From Endothia cerciana (Eukaryota > Ascomycota > Sordariomycetes > Diaporthales > Cryphonectriaceae), in the NCBI GenBank assembly GCA_026119935.1, contig JALRMH010000014.1:186001-250000 (forward strand): 64,000 nucleotides of DNA, given 5' to 3'. Each line of letters starts with the position of its first letter. Position 1 is the first letter of the stretch. Shown piece by piece: positions 1 to 12,731 of the stretch. The notes beneath the pieces are model-generated. The model was not told where the DNA came from. It did not search any database and saw only the letters and a list, made by a program, of their open reading frames with translations. A program made the position numbers and the translations under genes.

Positions 1-3000
1 AGTCGAAAGAATACAAGTGTTATGTCGTATGTGCAGACTTGGTGTCTGGGTGAAGGGTTTATACCAACACGCAGGCAGTCGGGGGTCGGGGATCTCGAAG
101 CCTCGGAGCCAGGTGAAGAACCCGGGTACTTGGGGCGGTCAAAGGACGGGGGGCTCCCAAAGTGCAGCGGGTCTAGTATGTATGGATCCGTAAAGGGTTG
201 GTCGAACGGGACAGGCAGGTCGAGGTTGGCGTAGCTATACCCTCCCACTTTTGTACTCGGACAAAGACAGCTGGTATTAGAATGGCGAGGCAGCGGTAGC
301 CCTAGCGAGGGCCGAAGGGGAGGAGGATGCCGAGGCGGACCAGACACAATGCCACGACACGACAGGGACAACAAGAGGGCCAAGGACTGATCCTGCTCCG
401 TTTGCTTTCGTTCGCGGTGAGACTTTGTCGCGTCAGGCGGGCGCCGGTGATTGGCGACTGGACAGGAATCCGGGGCCGGGGAGGGGGGGACTTTAAAAAA
501 AAAAGAACGAAAGAAAAAATATGACTGCAACGGATATATGCTTGAACAACGAGCGTGTGGTATTCGAACAACAAAGCCGGGTGACGTGGTCGAGGGCGTG
601 TGCGGGAGTAGGATTGAAGGGCCAGTCGTGACGCAAATTAAAAGAGAAGGGCGCCCGGAGAGGAGGTGTGGAAGAAAGAGAACAAGAAGCTCAACTCAAG
701 GCCCGGGTTACGCGCAGAAGCTAAGGTAATGGTAAGTGTATGTTAAGGTGCCACTAGCAGGAGGCAGGCGAGGGTTGAAGGCGAAGGCGAAGGTGAAGGT
801 CGATCCAAGAACGAACATGAGCGAACGAAAGAGGAGGATAAACCCGAACCTGGAGGAGGAGGAGGAGGAGGAGGAGGAGGACAACAACAAAAAACGAAAG
901 GCAAAAAAAGGGGAGGTCAAATTGAGGGTACCTCAGTGAGGATCCGGGGCGAGGAGGTGAGCGGAGAGAGGAAGCTCAGGACATGGAGACGAGGTAAAAT
1001 TGGACCAGGGCCCCAGCTAAGGAACTAGGGCTAGTGACAGGGCAAAACGCACTGGGCTCTCTCTGTACACGGTACTGCTGACCCTCACGCCCTTCTGGCG
1101 GGTGGGGGGGACCTGAGAGGCGCTGGGGGTGGGCTCACTAATGGCTCCAGTGGGCTCCCAGGGTGCTGGCCCAAAAGGGGCAAGGACCACCGACAAAGTG
1201 CAGGCATCCCTGGCGTCGCAATTTAACTTCCCTCGCGCCCTCTCCCAGAGGAGTCATGCCTCTCTGCCAGCGTACTACATACTACATACTATGTACCGGT
1301 CGTGCCCATGTAGCTCCAGCACACCGGTGCTGTGGTACCCCCATTGGCGGCACGATGACCTCCCGTGCGCTCCCCACGATGCATCTCGAGTCTGCGGGTA
1401 GTATGGTATGGTAGACCAGGAGGAGGAGTAGTTGACCGACGGCGATGGCTATCCTGAGGAGAACCTTTGAACGAATAGCCCCGCCCCCCGCCCCCCGCCC
1501 CAAGACCCGATGCAGCTCGCGATATCTTGTGGTTCAGCTCGTAAACACGGACTGGAAAAAGCACACAGCATTGATCTTCCCTGGGTAGGTTCAGCCCGGC
1601 CATCATGGCCTATATTGCCTGGGTACCCCTTACATTACAGCAGGACTTGGCAGTGCAATGTTTACGTATCTATGCTGTCCTGTCTCAAGTCTCTGGGCCA
1701 GCAACTCGTCCGTCTAATTTGGCCTGACCTCCATCTACAGAGGGCGCTGGGTCGACGCAGGTCAGTGCAGAGACACAGGCCGACCTGTCCACAACATAAG
1801 ATGACCGGCCTGTACCTAGGCACGTGCTAGATACCAATGTGAGAGCGCTACTGGGGAGAGGGGAGAGGAGAGCTGTACGTATATATGTGTATACATAGTA
1901 GTACGTATGCACAGTCTCACTCATCTCGATATTGTCCGGGTCGTTCTAGCTCTATTAATTAATCGATCTACCACTGTAGGAAATTATCCTGTGCAGTAGC
2001 GCGGTCCATTTTAGGGTGACATTGATGGATGACACTGACACTGTCAGGACTGTTTCCATAGTAGTGCCAGTCAGTCAGTCAGTCAGTCAGTCAGTCAGTC
2101 GATGTTCGTGCGAGCAATGACCATCGTTTGGGAGACCGGTCAGCTCTATCTGACGATACGTTGTGAGCCGTGTAATTTGGGTAAACCCACGGTTGCCGCG
2201 GGGCTGCGCTGTGGAACCATATCATCAACCATGGGCCACCACATCACAGAATCATAACATCGCATTCCCCCCCCCCCCCCCTCGGCCCAATTCCCCAACA
2301 ACAGACGGACGCGATGCCCCGGTGGGTTCCATATAGAGCCGTGGCAAAGGAGGAGACGGTTAGGTGGGTGAAATCGTCGTTTCAGAGAAGAGGAAACGAA
2401 ACATGTACACCAGCCTGCCTGGCTGCCCCGGCCGGGGGCACATCCACCTCAACCACCGATTCAGGGGTCCGTCCGTCCGTCAGGTCCAGCCCTAAGGGAC
2501 TATCCGGGGAACCGGCCAGATCGCATGGGCTTTTTCTTGCGGTGGTTCATTGAGATCTGCGAAAGCAAGGCAGGAGCCAGTGCCCTTCTCCCGCGGCGAT
2601 CATATGGGTCGCCAGGCGGCCAGCTTGGCATGCCCGTCTGCAGGCGGTCAAAGACAGCAGTGGGCATCTCGTGATCCTCGTCCGGTCTGGGGAGAGGTCT
2701 GTCGAGAGAGGGGCTTCCGGCAGCCCGTGTCACCCCGCCCAACGTCGTATCTGTCCAGGCCATCAGGTCCCACCTGCAGGGCTTCTGCAAGGGGTCCCGA
2801 TTGAACAAACAAGTGCGTGATGGTCTGGCCAGAGTTGAAAGAGCACCTCGCACGACCGCCCGCCCAATCCTGAGCCAGGTAGAATTACCCGCGCACGCGC
2901 TCCGACATCGTAATGTCAAGACAAGGTTGGCCGGATTGGGCCACCCCAATGCAACCAAACACCACGGTAGGTATAGTGGAAGCTGCTAATACCATGGCGA

Positions 3001-3997
3001 ACCCCCCATGTTTCCCCTTGGCCTACCAGGTGAAGAAGTCTGGCGCGGGCGCTTCTGCAGGAACACAGATTCCAATGTCATTCTCGAAGAAGAGGCACGG
3101 AGGTGACAGACAGCATTCCTCTGGGTGGGAAAGGGGGTCTGCACCGCGAAAGGGGGAAGAGGAGTTCCATCCCTGCTGCCCACGTTTTTTTTTACTTTGG
3201 ATCTCGCGCAACCAACCTTGTCCACACAGACACGATGCTGTCTTCACGATCTGGTACGGGACACCGACCGACACACAGACAGTGTCGGAGCCGCTGATAC
3301 GCCTCAGAGTCTAAATAGGCTCGAACAGAGCAGACATTCCAGAGTATGGGCCTATGTTGTCTGATGAACCTGATGTCCATTCGCCCCGTCCCCAAGGTAC
3401 CCATTCCACCTCACCCCACATGTCTCGCCGCCGGGCGAAGGGGGGGGGGGGTGTCGTGAGTCAAGCAAGCCTCTCAACGGCTGCATGCCGCAGCTGCATG
3501 AGCAAGGAGAGAAGGCAGGCCAAAAATTTCCCAGCGCCCCCACATGGGTTCATGGATCTGGCTGCATGAGACAGGGTCCCTGAATCTTGACTGTGAGGCT
3601 GTGAGGTTACGCGACCGACCAACGTGAGACCCAGCCTTTGAAGGTTTGACAAGCCACACCATAGGGGTGCGATACCAGTCGGCGAGAACATAACTCCTAG
3701 TTGAGCCTTGTGAGGTCCGGCTGAGCGACAGGCTTTCAGCCACTGGTCCATGGCTTGATCCAATCATGATGTTCGAGGGGGTCAAGCAGGAGTGACTGTC
3801 TAGTAAATGACAAGCGGACTTTCAATGCGTAGCCCAGTATTGCGGGACTCGGGAGGTGATAACCGTCGAGCTTCAGCTACTGGCCGAGCAAGATGCCTGC
3901 GAATTCCCCCTGAAACTATCAGGTCTTCCACGCAAGCTACCGCTGCGCCTCTTTGGGGTTGCAGAGATGAATGATATTCAACACACAAAACCCGCGC
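1..3997. other. Gene-free stretch with simple repeats
   Basis: No open frame here has recognisable protein motifs, a credible exon chain or consistent codon use. The stretch holds a GGA-type triplet run near 852-880, a pure CAGT tetranucleotide run of about eight units at 2068-2100, a run of 15 C at 2267-2281 and several shorter G runs. The longest open frame (minus, about 2500-2958) reads as low-complexity arginine, proline and serine and resembles no family I know. I see no RNA gene. The right end is the 3' flank of the asparaginyl-tRNA synthetase gene. Confidence 0.55.
2068..2100. repeat. CAGT tetranucleotide microsatellite
   Basis: About eight uninterrupted CAGT units lie in gene-free DNA. 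The run is pure, which suggests it is young or length-variable. There is no sign that it is coding. Confidence 0.9.
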
Positions 3998-5874
3998 TTA
4001 AGGTTTGCACCGACCCATGAACCGAGGATACATGCAGCACGTCCGGACGGTGTGCTGGTTAGCCAACCAAGCCAGGAACCGCTCCAGACCCAGACCGTAA
4101 CCACCGTGCGGGCTCGTGCCGTACTTTCTCTGGTCTAGATACCAGTAATAAGGCGTCGGGTCGATGCCGTGCTTCTTGAATGCCTGCTCCAGCTCCTCGT
4201 GTCCCTCCATACGCATCGAGCCACCCACGATCTCACCCACGCCAGGCATCAGAACGTCCACGCTCTCCGTCACGCGGGTGTCGGATGGGTCCTTCTTCAT
4301 GTAGAAAGCCTTGATTTCCACGGGGAAGTGCGTCAGGAAGATGGGCTTGTTGATCGCGTCAGTCATCTTGCGCTCAGCGGCCTCGGCGATGTCATCACCG
4401 AAGACGTGAGGCTTGCCCTCTTCGTTGAGGATCGGAGGATCTTGTGCGTTGAGCCTGCAACACCGTCAGCACCCGCTAACCAAGTCCAATCTGTTTCTGA
4501 GAAAGGAGGCTTACCAGTCAATCGCATCGGTGTACTTCATCCGCAAGAACGGACGGCTGGGCTTTTGGAAGTCGGGGTTGACCTGCTTGACGTACTCGGC
4601 GATCTCACCATCCGCCAAGACCATATCCACCACGCCGCAGATCATCTCCTCTAGGTGGTTGAGCAGGTCCTCAAAGGTGATGAAGTCCAACTCGGCCTCA
4701 ATATGCGTGTACTCAGAAAGATGACGTCGCGTCAGACTCTTCTCAGCGCGGAAGGACTTCTCAATGCAGTACACGTTGCCCATGGACGGCAATACAGTCT
4801 CAAGGTACAACTGGGAGGACTGGGTGAGGTAGGAGCCCTCTCCGTAGTAGTTGAAGCCGAACAGCGTAGAACCGCCCTCGACCTGCGTCTGCACCAGGGC
4901 AGGCGGAGACACCTGGCGGATCTTCATCTGCTTGTAAAGGTGCCGAAACGCATAGTCGACCTCGGACCGGATCTTCATAACCGAGGATGCCTTCTCTCCT
5001 CGCAAAACCAAGTGTCTGTTGTCAAGCATGTCCGCCTCCCATGGATCCTGAGTGTGCGAGACCTTGTTGGTGATGGCGTCCATATCCGTGGGCGCAGTGC
5101 CGATGACCTCGTAGTAGTCGACATGGAGTTCGCGGTTGTCAGGGGTCTTGGCGGCGGGAGGCGCCTTCTTCATCTCGCCGTACAGGACTAGTGAGGTGCT
5201 TCTGGCAAAGGTGAGGGCGTCGTAGGTCTGGGTGAGGGGCCCGCTTGGTATTATGCACTGTAAGTAGCCATAACCGTCCGTGAAGACGATGAAGGTCTGA
5301 GATACCCGGTGTCAGCCAATCCCAAATCTCAGCACCCCATTGTTGTCAGGTCGAAGCTTACAGCCTGCTTCTGTGGCCGTAGCTGGTCGATCCGGCCGTA
5401 TACCTTGACCCTGGCGCCCTTCTTCTCACCCTCACCAAGCTCCACGCTCTTGTCGTCAAGGCGAATCTCCTTGGCCTCGGGCAGGCTGGGATCCTGCTTG
5501 ATGACGACCTTCTTGGCCTCCTCGAGGTTACCCAGGCGCTGTTTCTTGGCCTCCTCCTCCTTGGCATCACTGGCAGCCTTCTTCGCCTGCTTCTTCTTGT
5601 GGGCGTCGACAGCGGAGTTGGCCTTCTTTACGGCGCTCTTGGCGGGCTCCTTCCACAGCAGGGCTGCGGCGGGGTCGTCGCCAGTCTTAGAGGCGCGGGT
5701 CAGGTAGGTGGTCGTGGGGCGCTCGATGTTGGCGATCATGGCGTAGGCGAGGGACTTGTAGGGCTTGGACTCTGAGCCGTCGACTGAGGAGTCATCGAGG
5801 CCGGCGTCGACATCGACGTAGCACTTGTCGCCCTCGGGCTTGGCCCGCTCAGCGAGTTCTTGTATGGCTGCCAT
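3998..5874 (-). CDS. DED81: Asparaginyl-tRNA synthetase, cytosolic
   Basis: This enzyme charges tRNA-Asn with asparagine in the cytosol. Three exons, complement(3998-4454, 4515-5296, 5362-5874), give 583 residues. Both introns start GTAAG and end CAG, and the frame is continuous across them. The start at 5874 (MAAIQELAER) is the first ATG in the frame. An N-terminal extension (about residues 1-125) contains a lysine- and alanine-rich charged stretch typical of eukaryotic AsnRS. The anticodon-binding OB-fold follows (VKVYGRIDQLRPQKQA, FIVFTDGYGYLQC). The class II core shows motif 2 (FRAEKS...RRHLSEYTHIEAEL, near residue 352) and motif 3 (GGYGLGLERFLAWL, near residue 550). The C-terminus YPRFMGRCKP is close to the usual RFxGRCxP ending. 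Length and motif order match the fungal family, so I consider the call secure. The next gene downstream is far away, so the unit is monocistronic. Confidence 0.96.
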
Positions 5875-8651
5875 GTTTGGTAGCGTTGTCACTGATGGCC
5901 AATTGGTAGATCACGAAGAGGGTTTGGGAAAGTCAAGCTGAGGATGTGGGTTCGAGTCTGGATCTTGGATACTCGTTGAGCGGTTGGGCAGTTTCAACAT
6001 CGACAGACGAGTGTGGTGGGGTAGAGAAAAGATAAGGGAGACGGAGCTTTAGTAACAGCTGCAACCCGGTGGGGTTGACTCACTGTGTCATTACAACAGG
6101 GGCCTGTGGCCAGTCTGACTCACAAGCCATCATCCCCTTAAGGTCTGAAGCACATCGCGGTTTGATGATCCATCCGACCTAGGAGATCTGTCATCGAAAC
6201 GACCTTCTCATCAGAGAATATTACTATTAATTTTCGCTGCCATATCTCAAACACCATGAAGTTAGTTCAAGAGGTTGGGAGCATCTGAAGCGCTTATCGA
6301 TAGTGTTCACCTTCATAGATAGACGTCCGTCGCTCAAGGACGTCAACGTTGCTTTTCCCACTGACAACGACAACACTTAGTAAAGGAGGCCAGGTTATGA
6401 GGTCTCCAGTGCTTATACCTCTGCATTTCGATCACCGATGGGTCATGATGCCGTTGACCCGCACTCGCGAGCCTGGCTGGATCCTGGCACGCCCATGCCT
6501 CATGAAGGCCGAGATTTGGACTACACCTATGCCATCACGGCCCCCATGAAAAATAGGACGGTGGCGCGATGTTGGGGCTATCGTGTCCCAAGGTATTGAA
6601 GGGCACAAATGTCCATCCCAGTCTCATCTGGACTGTCACTCAAGACCGGAAGCTTGGCACAAACCAGGCCCTTTCCACTCAGACCTGTTTTCCGCCATCC
6701 TCTCTGGCAGAGATGCCTTCGCTCTGGAGAAGTCAAGGTTGGACCTGGAGCACGTTCATTGTTCTGTTAGCAATCCACTGCAAGCGGGTATATGCTCTGC
6801 TGTGATGAAGTAAGCAAGCAACACCGAAGACTTTGGAAATATCAACGGCACCGATGCCGTCGGTGGACTGGGTGACGCCTCGGATGCGGGCAATGCAATT
6901 TCTCTGCAAGAGCTGATCCTATAGCACCCCCTCGATTCAGGTATCAGGCCAGAAGCAGCCTATCAGGTCCACATGACTACGAACCAACTACTGAGACATT
7001 TGCGGTTCTAAAATATGGCGCTTGCTACGAGCAGAACCCATGTGACGAGCGCGAGGCAGGCCTCTCACAGGAACGACGTTGTGGTCAGCATTCTGGGCCC
7101 AATACTCAGGTATTTGCGATGTTAGCTGACTCCGGGAAAGACTGAAGGGGATGCGAACCGTCTTGGATGGAGTGAACAAATACTTGATTTGGCACAGCCA
7201 ACCAAGTTGTGAAATCACAACACACCTTCATATATCTATATAGTCACAAGATGGGATGCTGCCAAATCATACTTTTTTTGCCCCTCGGGCAAGACCTTGC
7301 AAATCGTCGAACACTCAGACCTCGGTATTTCACCTTTTCAAGGCATGAAACTATCCTCTCCAACCCGACGGCCCCAAGGCGCATTAAGAAACACGGTCAA
7401 TTTTGCGTTCGCATAATCCTATATATATATGTGTGAACACCGACAGGGACTGGTCCGGGGAGGACGAGCAGGATGAGGACGTTACCCAAACTCATGTTAT
7501 ACTGCCAATGTCTCTCATGCAGCCGCCGGGCTCATCTCTACCTCGTGTCACGCCAGCGGTACCTCCGGGAAGCACGCCTTCAGTTCCACCGCCCTCGTTC
7601 CACCCGACGATATGGCCCTCTTCTACGCCCGAGACCCTTGGCGCGTCTCCAGATCGCCCGACTATGTGCTCTGTGTCACCGTGCATGATGCCCTAAGCAG
7701 TTGAGCGTCCCAGACAGCGGACCCCTGTATACATCGTGATCCAACGCCCGGCGCTGTCGGCCGTCGTCCAGGCTGAACAGCCTGAGAAAAGGCGCGTCGT
7801 TCGTCATGTAGCCGGAGAGGGTTTCAGCGTTGTGTTGGCCGCCCCGGTTGAAGAAGAACTCGTCAGATCGTCCCAACAGGCCTTCACACGCTTGAACGCA
7901 GAGATCAGTGCTCGGCGCGAGGCATTGGGCGTTGCGAGGGCCGGTGGAATCCGGGGCAGAAACCACTTTGTAATTGAAATGGCGAAAACGGTTCGTCACC
8001 ATCGGTTTGGCATCGGAGAAGAGCTTGAAAGAACTCGGTAAGGAGGGTCGGAGCCTACGTGTCCAGCTCTACTTTGAGCCGTTACTTAGGTGCGCCGTGT
8101 CTCTCCCGCAGGACCTCGATCAAGTCCTCGATGTCCTCCAGCGTTCGAAATTGTATACTGAGGAACAAACGGCATGGGCTATGTCACTGACAAGGTCCGA
8201 GTTCTCGAGGCGAATAGATCTGCGAGCAATTGCCTTGCAGCCTCGGAGCTAACAGGCATATGAAAGCCCTGGGATGCTTCATCTACCTGAACATCACCCG
8301 GAAAATCAATTGAACCTGACATTCAGACTGTGCCGTGGGTTAGGGCCTTCAGGGCTGACCGCAGGTTCGCATATTATCACGTACGGAATGAATCTCGGCT
8401 TTGATATACTCCTTCTCCGGGACCAGGGCCAGTTCACTCCTCTTCAAACCAACAGCGATGGCAATCAGATCAATGCGCCTCCTCCATCATACTGTCACCC
8501 ACAGGAGGGCACGGATCCTCGGTGCGAGCAATCGTGCGAGCTGCTCCATTCGGCGATGCAGGGACTGAAAGAACCAGCGCGGGTCATTCCCTCGCGGTCG
8601 CAGGGCTCGAACGCACGGATAGCATGCACCAAAAAAATGCCCACTGCCCGC
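5875..8651. other. Intergenic stretch, no recognised gene
   Basis: The left end should carry the promoter and 5' leader of the asparaginyl-tRNA synthetase gene. Between about 6.3 and 8.6 kb there are open frames of 60 to 110 codons on both strands (for example minus 7676-8002). Their translations match no family I recognise and no splice chain joins them. Old degraded coding DNA is possible but not supported. The right end is the 3' flank of the agmatinase-like gene. Confidence 0.45.
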
Positions 8652-10456
8652 TCACAATTCATCCTTGACGTCCTCCTCCCCTCCCACCCTGCCCATCTCC
8701 TCCATCCCCTTCTTCACGATCGAGCTCAGGATCTCGTACACCACCTGCGCAGCCGCGAGCGCCGTCTCCTCCCCCTGGCCCTGGTACGCCGGCGACACCT
8801 CCACCACGTCCGCCCCGACGACGTTGAGGCCCTCGATGCCCCTCAGGATCCGGATCAGCTCCCGCGTGGTCCAGCCGCCCGGCTCCGGGGTGCCCGTGCC
8901 GGGCGCGAACGCCGGGTCGAGCACGTCGATGTCCACGGACAGGTACACCGGGTCGTCAGCCGGTATCGCGTCGAGGATCGTCCTGACCACGCCGGCCGTG
9001 CCGAGGTCGTCGATGTCGTCCGCGGCGACCCGCAGCCAGTTCTGCGCGGTGTCGTCCTCGAAGTCGTCCCAGCCGTTGCCGGACAGCCGCGTGCGCAGGC
9101 CCGCGTGCACCGAGGGCCGGGAGGTCTCGTTGACCAGCAGGCCCTCGTTGCCGGCGAGCCAGAACATCGAGCCGTGGGTGAAATGCGCTTGTTCTGACGG
9201 CCAGGAGCTGGGATACTTGGCCGGGTGCCAGGTATCGAGGTGGGCTGAGAAGTCAGTAAGGGGTCCTCCTCTGTTCGCGCCCGGGGGGGGGGGGGGTGGG
9301 AGGTGGGAAGCTTGGGGGTGAAGGGGGTAAATGGGCTACCGTCAAAGTGCAACACCCGCAGAGGCTTTCCGTAGATCTTGTTCAGCGCCCTCAGCGCCGG
9401 GAGGGCAAGGCTGTGGTCTCCGCCGAGTGTGATGAGCTTAGGCTTCTGCAGGAGTGGTGACACAGTCGACCGGCTGCCCAGTTCCGTGAAGGCCTCTGTC
9501 ATCTGCCGCACAGCCAAGGCATTATCGACAGGCACGATCGGGATGTCGCCGCAGTCAATGATCTTGGCCCAGTTCTGGTAGGGGTTGATGTTCGCCCTGG
9601 GGTTGAAGCCGCGGAAGCTCGTCTGCCGCGAGGAGGCCTGGCGGATGGCGCGTGGGCCGAACCTCGCACCTGGGAATAAATTAGGCGTCATTCTTAGAGT
9701 TTTTACATCTCTCCGGACGAGTTATCGGCGGAATGCTCTTCCGCGCACAGAGGCGGCTCAGCCGTGATCCGACGGCGGGCAGCCTATGCCTCACTCACCC
9801 GGCCTGTAGCTCACGGCGGTATCGAACGGCGCGCCGATGATAGCAATATCAAAAAGCTCCGACGGCGTCGTCAGGCACTTGGTGTGCTCGAGGTGCGCAA
9901 AGCTACCTATCCCGGAGAAGGGCCACTAGGGGTGGGGGCGCATGTTAGCCTCGTCACCTCACGTCCTGTTCTACCGCGCCTCCTTTGGCGCAGACCATCC
10001 CCAGCACGGCCGTCTCGGTGCAGTAACATGTCTCCTCCCGCAGCAGCCGACCGCTTAGGTGCATCCATCACATCGGCGGTGAGGGTTATTCTCGCCCGAC
10101 GACCTCGCGCCCACGGCCTCCCCTCGCGCACATCCCGAGCGTCTCGAATATCCCACGGACGGCTGCACGCGCGGCGTCATGCACGCCCTCGCCCGATATG
10201 AACCCAGCGCCCGCCGGGACCTTGTCCCGCCAAAGATTTTGGGGGGAACAAATTACCGTCCCCGCATTTTTCTTTAAACCAAGCAAGACGGGAAGATGAA
10301 GGGTGGACAGCGCGCAGGACGTACCTCCATCCCCCACTTGTGTTCCAGCTCGGCGAGCTCCTCGGCCGTCCACTCATGGTCGTCGTGCCCGTGGTTGCCG
10401 CAGGCGGCCGCGAGCGAGGCGAGCGCCGCGGCGAGGAGGAGCTGTGGTCCTCTCAT
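8652..10456 (-). CDS. Secreted agmatinase-like ureohydrolase
   Basis: Arginase/agmatinase fold enzyme, expected to hydrolyse a guanidino substrate (agmatine to putrescine and urea, or a relative) with a binuclear Mn centre. Four exons, complement(8652-9244, 9340-9669, 9799-9925, 10325-10456), give 393 residues. Exon 1 begins MRGPQLLLAAALASLAAACG, a clear signal peptide, followed by a His/Asp-rich stretch GNHGHDDHEW. Metal-binding motifs are present and in order: GGDHSLALPAL near residue 167, HFDAHLDTWHP near 195-205 and SVDIDVLDPAF near 296. PGARFGPRAIR and EVSPAYQ are also family signatures. Intron 3 (9926-10324) is unusually long at about 399 bases. The C-terminus ends KDEL after GEEDV, which on a secreted protein could act as an ER-retention signal. 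Secretory targeting is typical of one fungal branch of this family. The substrate is not proven by sequence. Confidence 0.92.
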
Positions 10457-12731
10457 GGTGGTGCCACGGGTCGAGGCGCAGTCTCTGCGTTGTGTGACTT
10501 TTGATATATATATATATGCGTATATGTGTACACCCGTCGATGAGCCTCAGATGTCTAGAGGAGTCCCGGCAGAGGGGCGAGGAGGAGCACAGGTAGGCTG
10601 TAATATGCGATAAGCAAAAGGGAATCTCCCTACCACTCTGCCGCTGTACCTGAATTTCTCGCGTGAGCCACGATCCTCGACCGGAGCCGGCCCGGCAGTC
10701 GTGGTGGAGCTGCTCGAGTCGGAGCTTGATAAGTCGAGCCCGCTGCGTTGGGCTGTCCGCAATACAATTACTTGCTACAGCTATCAGTGCGCATTATCGC
10801 AACTGCGCTACTGGTACGTAGCTCGTGTGGATTTTTCCCGCCCCAGACTTACAAGGTACTTGTGTAGTCAGTCGTATTAGCCATCGCTGCGGAGTCGGCA
10901 GCGCCCAGCACAGTGAGTGCACTGCGTTGGTATGCAAGACACCTGCTTGATAGATAGTCCCTCCCGACGGCACGGCCCCCGAGGCGTTGAAGCTGGCTTT
11001 ATTAGTCCACCGTTAAATGCCTGCTTCTCTTCCTGCAGGACTGATCTGATTTCTCTGAGCCTGCGGTTAACCCAACGGTTGCGGACTCTTTTGCTCATCA
11101 CGCTCAACCACGCCCTTTCCAGAAAGGCGTACTGCAGCAGGATGGTGGTAGTAACGGCCCTCATGGCTACGCCACCGTCCCATTCACTTGCTGGTGTAGG
11201 TCTGTTACTGCTAGTATGGTGAAGGCGGCCAGCGCCGCCGCCAGAACGCGCCGGGCCGAGTCGTTCCGGTCTGGGCTGGAGAAGATCTCGATGCCGGCCC
11301 CCTCCTCCCCTTCCTAGGTGGGGTTCACAGAGTAACAAGGAGCCGTACGAAAGCATACAGGTTTGTGAAACACGGTCGTACTCAGCCCCCCCCCCCCCCC
11401 CCAAGGGGGGAAGGAGAGGCAGTTGAGGCTATCTCGACTCCTCCCGGAGCACGACGGCATCCAGGCCCCTGGCAAGGCTAAGTACGTCCCAACCTGCTTA
11501 CCCTGGATTTTTTTGTGTTTTTTTTGGGGGGTGGGGGGGGGGGAGGTTGGTTGCTTCTCGCCTCATCTACCTCCAGGGTGATTCCGATGACCTCCCTCTC
11601 TACCGGGTCGGGCAATCCTGCCCAGTAACTCTTGGGCTGTTTTGAGCTCTCCGTGGATGCCCACCCGTCAACCGCGCACAGGGTAGTGTCCAATCCCGCC
11701 GGGACCCGCCGGGAGGCGATACCAGCCCTTGAGGATCAAGGGTAGCAAACATCGGCATAACTCTTATGACTTTGTGGGACTAAGCCTCTTTCGCGACCTG
11801 GTGAGCATGCGGTGATGGCATTTGACAGTGAACTGCTGCTCTTCTGTCGTGTTGTGGAGGTAGGAGCCTGGCGTTGGGTAGTCTGCCGGTCGATGCCATG
11901 GGGAACAGGTTCAGATACCGAGATCGCGGCTGTGAGTCTGCGGCCTGGCACACGGAGGAAAAGGAGGCCCTGGATGCGGCCGGCGTCCCTCCCACGAGGT
12001 ATGCTCCACTTCATAAAACGTGGGAGTTTGTCGGGGGGAGGGGGGGCGGGGTGTTGCTTGAAGCGGGATGTAGAGGTCATGACTAGCTACAAACAAAGGT
12101 CGATGTTTGACGGACGCCCAGGTTATATACTTCAACTCCGGTTCTCGGACGACCCCCCGTATAAATATTGCCGGCATGTAGACAGCAACCCAATAGACAC
12201 ACAAGCCATGCGGGCACTGCAAGTCGGTGGAGGTAGAGGACAATCCCCGATGCAGAAAGAAGAATTCAGATCTGTTCGTATTGAAAAGGGTGATAAGAGG
12301 TCGCTTCAAGGGGTGAGAAAAAGGAAAACCAACACGTCCAGATCTAGTAAAAAAAGAAAGAGAAAGGTCTCCTCCTATCATCTTCTGCAATCCTCTCGTC
12401 CCAAACCGCCCAATGTTCGTCAGAAGCGTCTTCTAGGGGTAGACAAGGGTCTGCTTATTTGCTTCCAAACCAGCATGTTCAGATCCGGGCTCAGGTCGGG
12501 GTGCTGAGCAAGTCTTTCTCGCCGGTAGCTCGTGCTCTTCCTTTCGCCTTGGCCAGCTCAGGCGTCCCAAAGGTCACCGTCCGCCGTGGAAAGGAGGATC
12601 GGGATCCAGCATTAGATCATGTAGTCGTCCCAGCCAATCCATCTGACCCTCTGCTGCTGTATCTGCATTTCTGAGGCCAAATCACACTGCCCTCATCATG
12701 AGTAAACACACTCGCAGTTTCCAGAGCACAG
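10457..12731. other. Intergenic stretch, no recognised gene
   Basis: The left end is the upstream region of the agmatinase-like gene and includes a TA-rich alternating tract near 10503-10517. The rest shows long C and G runs (about 11387-11402 and 11528-11542) and short frames with no recognisable motifs. The plus-strand open frame at 11812-12507 lies in what is probably the 3' flank of CDC42 and has no family signature. Confidence 0.5.

Noticed and set aside
2500..2958. Open frame of 152 codons on the minus strand
   Set aside because: Low-complexity reading, unlike known families, with competing frames on the other strand.
11812..12507. Open frame of 231 codons on the plus strand
   Set aside because: It lies opposite the 3' flank of CDC42 with low-complexity basic sequence and no family signature.
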